Below are positions 62,148-64,000 of a stretch of DNA of 64,000 nucleotides, piece after piece. Positions within the stretch are counted from its first letter, which is position 1, and each line of letters starts with the position of its first letter. Made by a program: the position numbers and the translations under genes. The notes under the pieces were generated by a model. It saw only the letters and a program-made list of their open reading frames with translations, was not told the origin of the DNA and did not search any database. This DNA comes from Bradyrhizobium sp. BR 10289 (lineage in GTDB: Bacteria > Pseudomonadota > Alphaproteobacteria > Rhizobiales > Xanthobacteraceae): contig NZ_JACOFR010000008.1 of the NCBI RefSeq assembly GCF_019455385.1, positions 124,001 to 188,000 of the forward strand, written 5' to 3'.

Positions 62148-63502
62148 GCGGTTTCACCCGCCGCGATCTCTTCCAGCGAACGGCCGCGTGTCCGCACGCC
62201 CATCAGCACGACGGTGACCGCTCCGAGCAGGAGCACCGTGGTGGTGACGCCGAACACGCCGGCGAAGCCGAAATTCGGATAGAGATAGCCGACCAGGATC
62301 GGCGAGACGATCGCGCCGATGCGGCCGATCGCGGAGGCGAGCCCCGCGCCCGTGGTCCTCACCGGCGTCGGAAACACTTCGGCGGTATAGGCGTAGACGC
62401 CCGCATAGGTGCCGTTCATGAACAGCGACAGGAAGATGCCGGCCACCATGATCTGCTGGTCGCTCTGCGCGAAGGCGAGCCCGAGCGCGCTGGCACCGCC
62501 GAGCACCATGTAGGTCGCGATCGTCGCCTGCCGGCCGATGCGCTCGTTGAAATAGGCCGCGCTGAAATAGCCGGGGATCTGCGCGCAATAGATCGCGATC
62601 GAATAGGCAAAGCTCTTGGTGATGCTCATGCCGTTCTGGACCAGGAGGCCGGGAATCCAGACGAAGAAGGAATAATAGCTGAACGTGATCGCCAGCCACA
62701 TGATCCAGGTCATGATGGTGATGCGCGCCTGGCGGGCCGCAAGCAGCGCGCCGAAATTGGCGAGCAGCGTTCCACCCGTCCCGACCGGGGCCGGGGCCTC
62801 GACCACCGGCGGCGGCAGGACAAGGCCTTCGCGCGCGAAGCTGGCCTCGATCCTGTCGAGGACGCCCTCGGCCTCCTTCTCCCGTCCCCGGCTCTCCAGC
62901 CAGCGCGGCGATTCCGGCAGCGCCCGGCGCCACCAGAGCAGCATGACGACAGGCACCGCGGTGATGACCAGCACAATGCGCCAGCCATTGTCATAGGCAG
63001 GGACGATGAAATAGCCGAGCAAGGCCGCGGCGACGAAGCCGAAGGAGAAAAAGCCGGCGAGTGCGCCGGTGAAGCTGCCCCGGTAACGCCGTGCGACGAA
63101 CTCGGCGAGATAAGGCGCGATGATCGCGCTCTCCGCGCCGGTGCCCATGCCGGCGACGATTCGCGCCGCGAAGAAGGACGGCCATGTGTCCACCAGCGCA
63201 CTGACGATCGACGCCGCGCAATAGAGCGCCAGCGCCGACATCATCACCGCACGGCGGCCGATGAGGTCGCCGAGCGTGCCCGCGCACAGGGCGCCGAACA
63301 GGAAACCGATATAGGTGCTGCTGCCGAGCACGCCGATCTCGACGCTCGTCAGATTCCACGCCGTGCGCAGCACCGGCAGGATGAAGGCCAGCACCGCCGC
63401 GTCCATCGCGTCGAACATGTAGCCGAGCCCGCCCATCAGCAGCAGGTGCTTGTGGAAACGCGCGAACGGAAGGCGCTCGATACGCGCCGATATTATCGAC
63501 AT
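62144..63502 (-). CDS. MFS transporter (aromatic-acid/sugar-porter type)
   Basis: A 452-residue 12-helix transporter. GTLGDLIGRRAVMMSALALY is the motif-A loop; ARIVAGMGTGAESAIIAPYL, then AEFVARRYRG and the central PESPRWLESRGREKEA loop match AAHS/sugar-porter MFS proteins. Divergent from a LysR gene that probably controls it. Confidence 0.88.
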   Translation of the reverse strand: MSIISARIERLPFARFHKHLLLMGGLGYMFDAMDAAVLAFILPVLRTAWNLTSVEIGVLGSSTYIGFLFGALCAGTLGDLIGRRAVMMSALALYCAASIVSALVDTWPSFFAARIVAGMGTGAESAIIAPYLAEFVARRYRGSFTGALAGFFSFGFVAAALLGYFIVPAYDNGWRIVLVITAVPVVMLLWWRRALPESPRWLESRGREKEAEGVLDRIEASFAREGLVLPPPVVEAPAPVGTGGTLLANFGALLAARQARITIMTWIMWLAITFSYYSFFVWIPGLLVQNGMSITKSFAYSIAIYCAQIPGYFSAAYFNERIGRQATIATYMVLGGASALGLAFAQSDQQIMVAGIFLSLFMNGTYAGVYAYTAEVFPTPVRTTGAGLASAIGRIGAIVSPILVGYLYPNFGFAGVFGVTTTVLLLGAVTVVLMGVRTRGRSLEEIAAGETA

Positions 63503-63574
63503 GAAAGTCCCCCTGAATTGTCACGGGCCCGGCGCGCCGCTCGGGAGGGAACCATAGACAAAGTGACATTATCG

Positions 63575-63593
63575 TCATAATTTATAATTATGA
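63575..63593. promoter_or_regulatory. LysR-type operator palindrome
   Basis: TCATAAT (63575-63581) and ATTATGA (63587-63593) are perfect inverted 7-mers with a 5-base spacer in the 112-base divergent region between the MFS and LysR genes. AT-rich dyads of this type are LysR recognition sites. Confidence 0.7.
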
Positions 63594-63614
63594 TCTAATA
63601 TATCACTGTGGTGA

Positions 63615-64000
63615 ATGTCCCTGTCATTCCGCGCGCTCGACCTCAACCTCCTCAAAGTCTTCGAGGCGCTGATGACCGAGGGCAGCGTCACGCGCGCCGC
63701 AAGCGCGCTGACGATGACCCAGCCGGCGGTCAGCAATGCCCTGGCGCGGCTGCGCGATGCGCTCGGCGATCCCCTGTTCGTCAGGTCCGGCACCGGCATC
63801 CGGCCGACCCAGCGCGCCGTGGTGCTGTGGGAGCCGATCGGCGAGGCGCTGGAAAGTGTCCGCGGCGCGCTCGACGAGCAGGTGTTCGATCCCGCCCGGG
63901 CACAGACGGAATTCAGTCTGTCGATGTCGGATTACGTCTCCTCGCTGGTGATGCCGAACCTCCTCACGCATTTCGGCAAGGTCGCGCCCAGGGCGCGCGT
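63615..64000 (+). CDS. LysR-family regulator, N-terminal part (cut by window)
   Basis: The frame from ATG 63615 stays open to the window end (128 residues). FRALDLNLLKVFEALMTEGS, then VTRAASALTMTQPAVSNALA, RLRDALGDPLFVRSGTGIRP is a LysR HTH of the NodD-like subtype (DLNLL). The effector domain begins after residue 90. Divergent from the MFS transporter. Confidence 0.9.
   Translation, partial: MSLSFRALDLNLLKVFEALMTEGSVTRAASALTMTQPAVSNALARLRDALGDPLFVRSGTGIRPTQRAVVLWEPIGEALESVRGALDEQVFDPARAQTEFSLSMSDYVSSLVMPNLLTHFGKVAPRAR

Overview
The window looks like chromosome of a Bradyrhizobium-type alphaproteobacterium (inferred from high G+C, groESL/rpoH style, dispersed palindromic repeats of the kinds seen in that group, and general gene content). 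It holds two unlike parts: a T7-like prophage (1 to about 22,800, running off the left edge) and ordinary chromosome (about 22,800 to 64,000).

Prophage. Two gene blocks converge on a hairpin terminator at 5,096-5,136. The plus-strand block (1-5,087) is late functions: end of a virion gene, tail fibre, GH108-type endolysin with a membrane anchor, three small membrane proteins (holin candidates), and a beta-helix tailspike-like protein. The minus-strand block (22,588 down to 5,002) is early and replication functions: single-subunit RNA polymerase at the far right, then a long run of tiny, translationally coupled genes including a pentapeptide-repeat protein and a possible ADP-ribosyltransferase, then ssDNA-binding protein, endonuclease I, primase-helicase, HNH endonuclease, family A DNA polymerase, 5'-3' exonuclease, nucleotide-metabolism proteins, a proteasome/HslV-like Ntn hydrolase and a candidate unimolecular spanin. 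No integrase or terminase is in the window. The right boundary is a tRNA-Trp gene cut just after its anticodon arm: its 5' half faces the host, and its transcription would run into the phage RNA polymerase gene through a control region with a UUCG hairpin and inverted repeats.

Chromosome, 22,993-33,990. Two SDR dehydrogenases, a histidine phosphatase, an APH-type kinase, an acyl-CoA dehydrogenase and a TetR regulator share a GTTTGAAAT operator-like word in both divergent intergenic regions. They resemble a 4-hydroxyacyl-CoA catabolic module. Between them lie argE-like, NIPSNAP-like and LysE-type genes and several families of intergenic repeats, including a ~530 bp element.

33,990-48,440. RidA, a DUF849/BKACE enzyme with a CaiB-type CoA transferase, two-part transport and sugar-dehydrogenase genes, an FNT-type channel, ureidoglycine aminohydrolase, an ECF sigma factor overlapping a von Willebrand A-domain membrane protein, and a LysR/quinone-reductase divergent pair.

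48,570-53,130. A heat-shock island: leader ORF, rpoH, small exported protein, groES, groEL and two small downstream proteins, then tRNA-Gly(TCC) and a compact unannotated transcription unit whose 15-codon ORF has a Shine-Dalgarno matching the entire 16S rRNA tail.

53,139-64,000. A hybrid histidine kinase divergent from a periplasmic binding protein, small membrane proteins, a YCII protein, a TMEM175-like channel, a UvrD-like helicase, an amidohydrolase/GAF/MFS operon and the start of a divergent LysR gene cut by the window edge.
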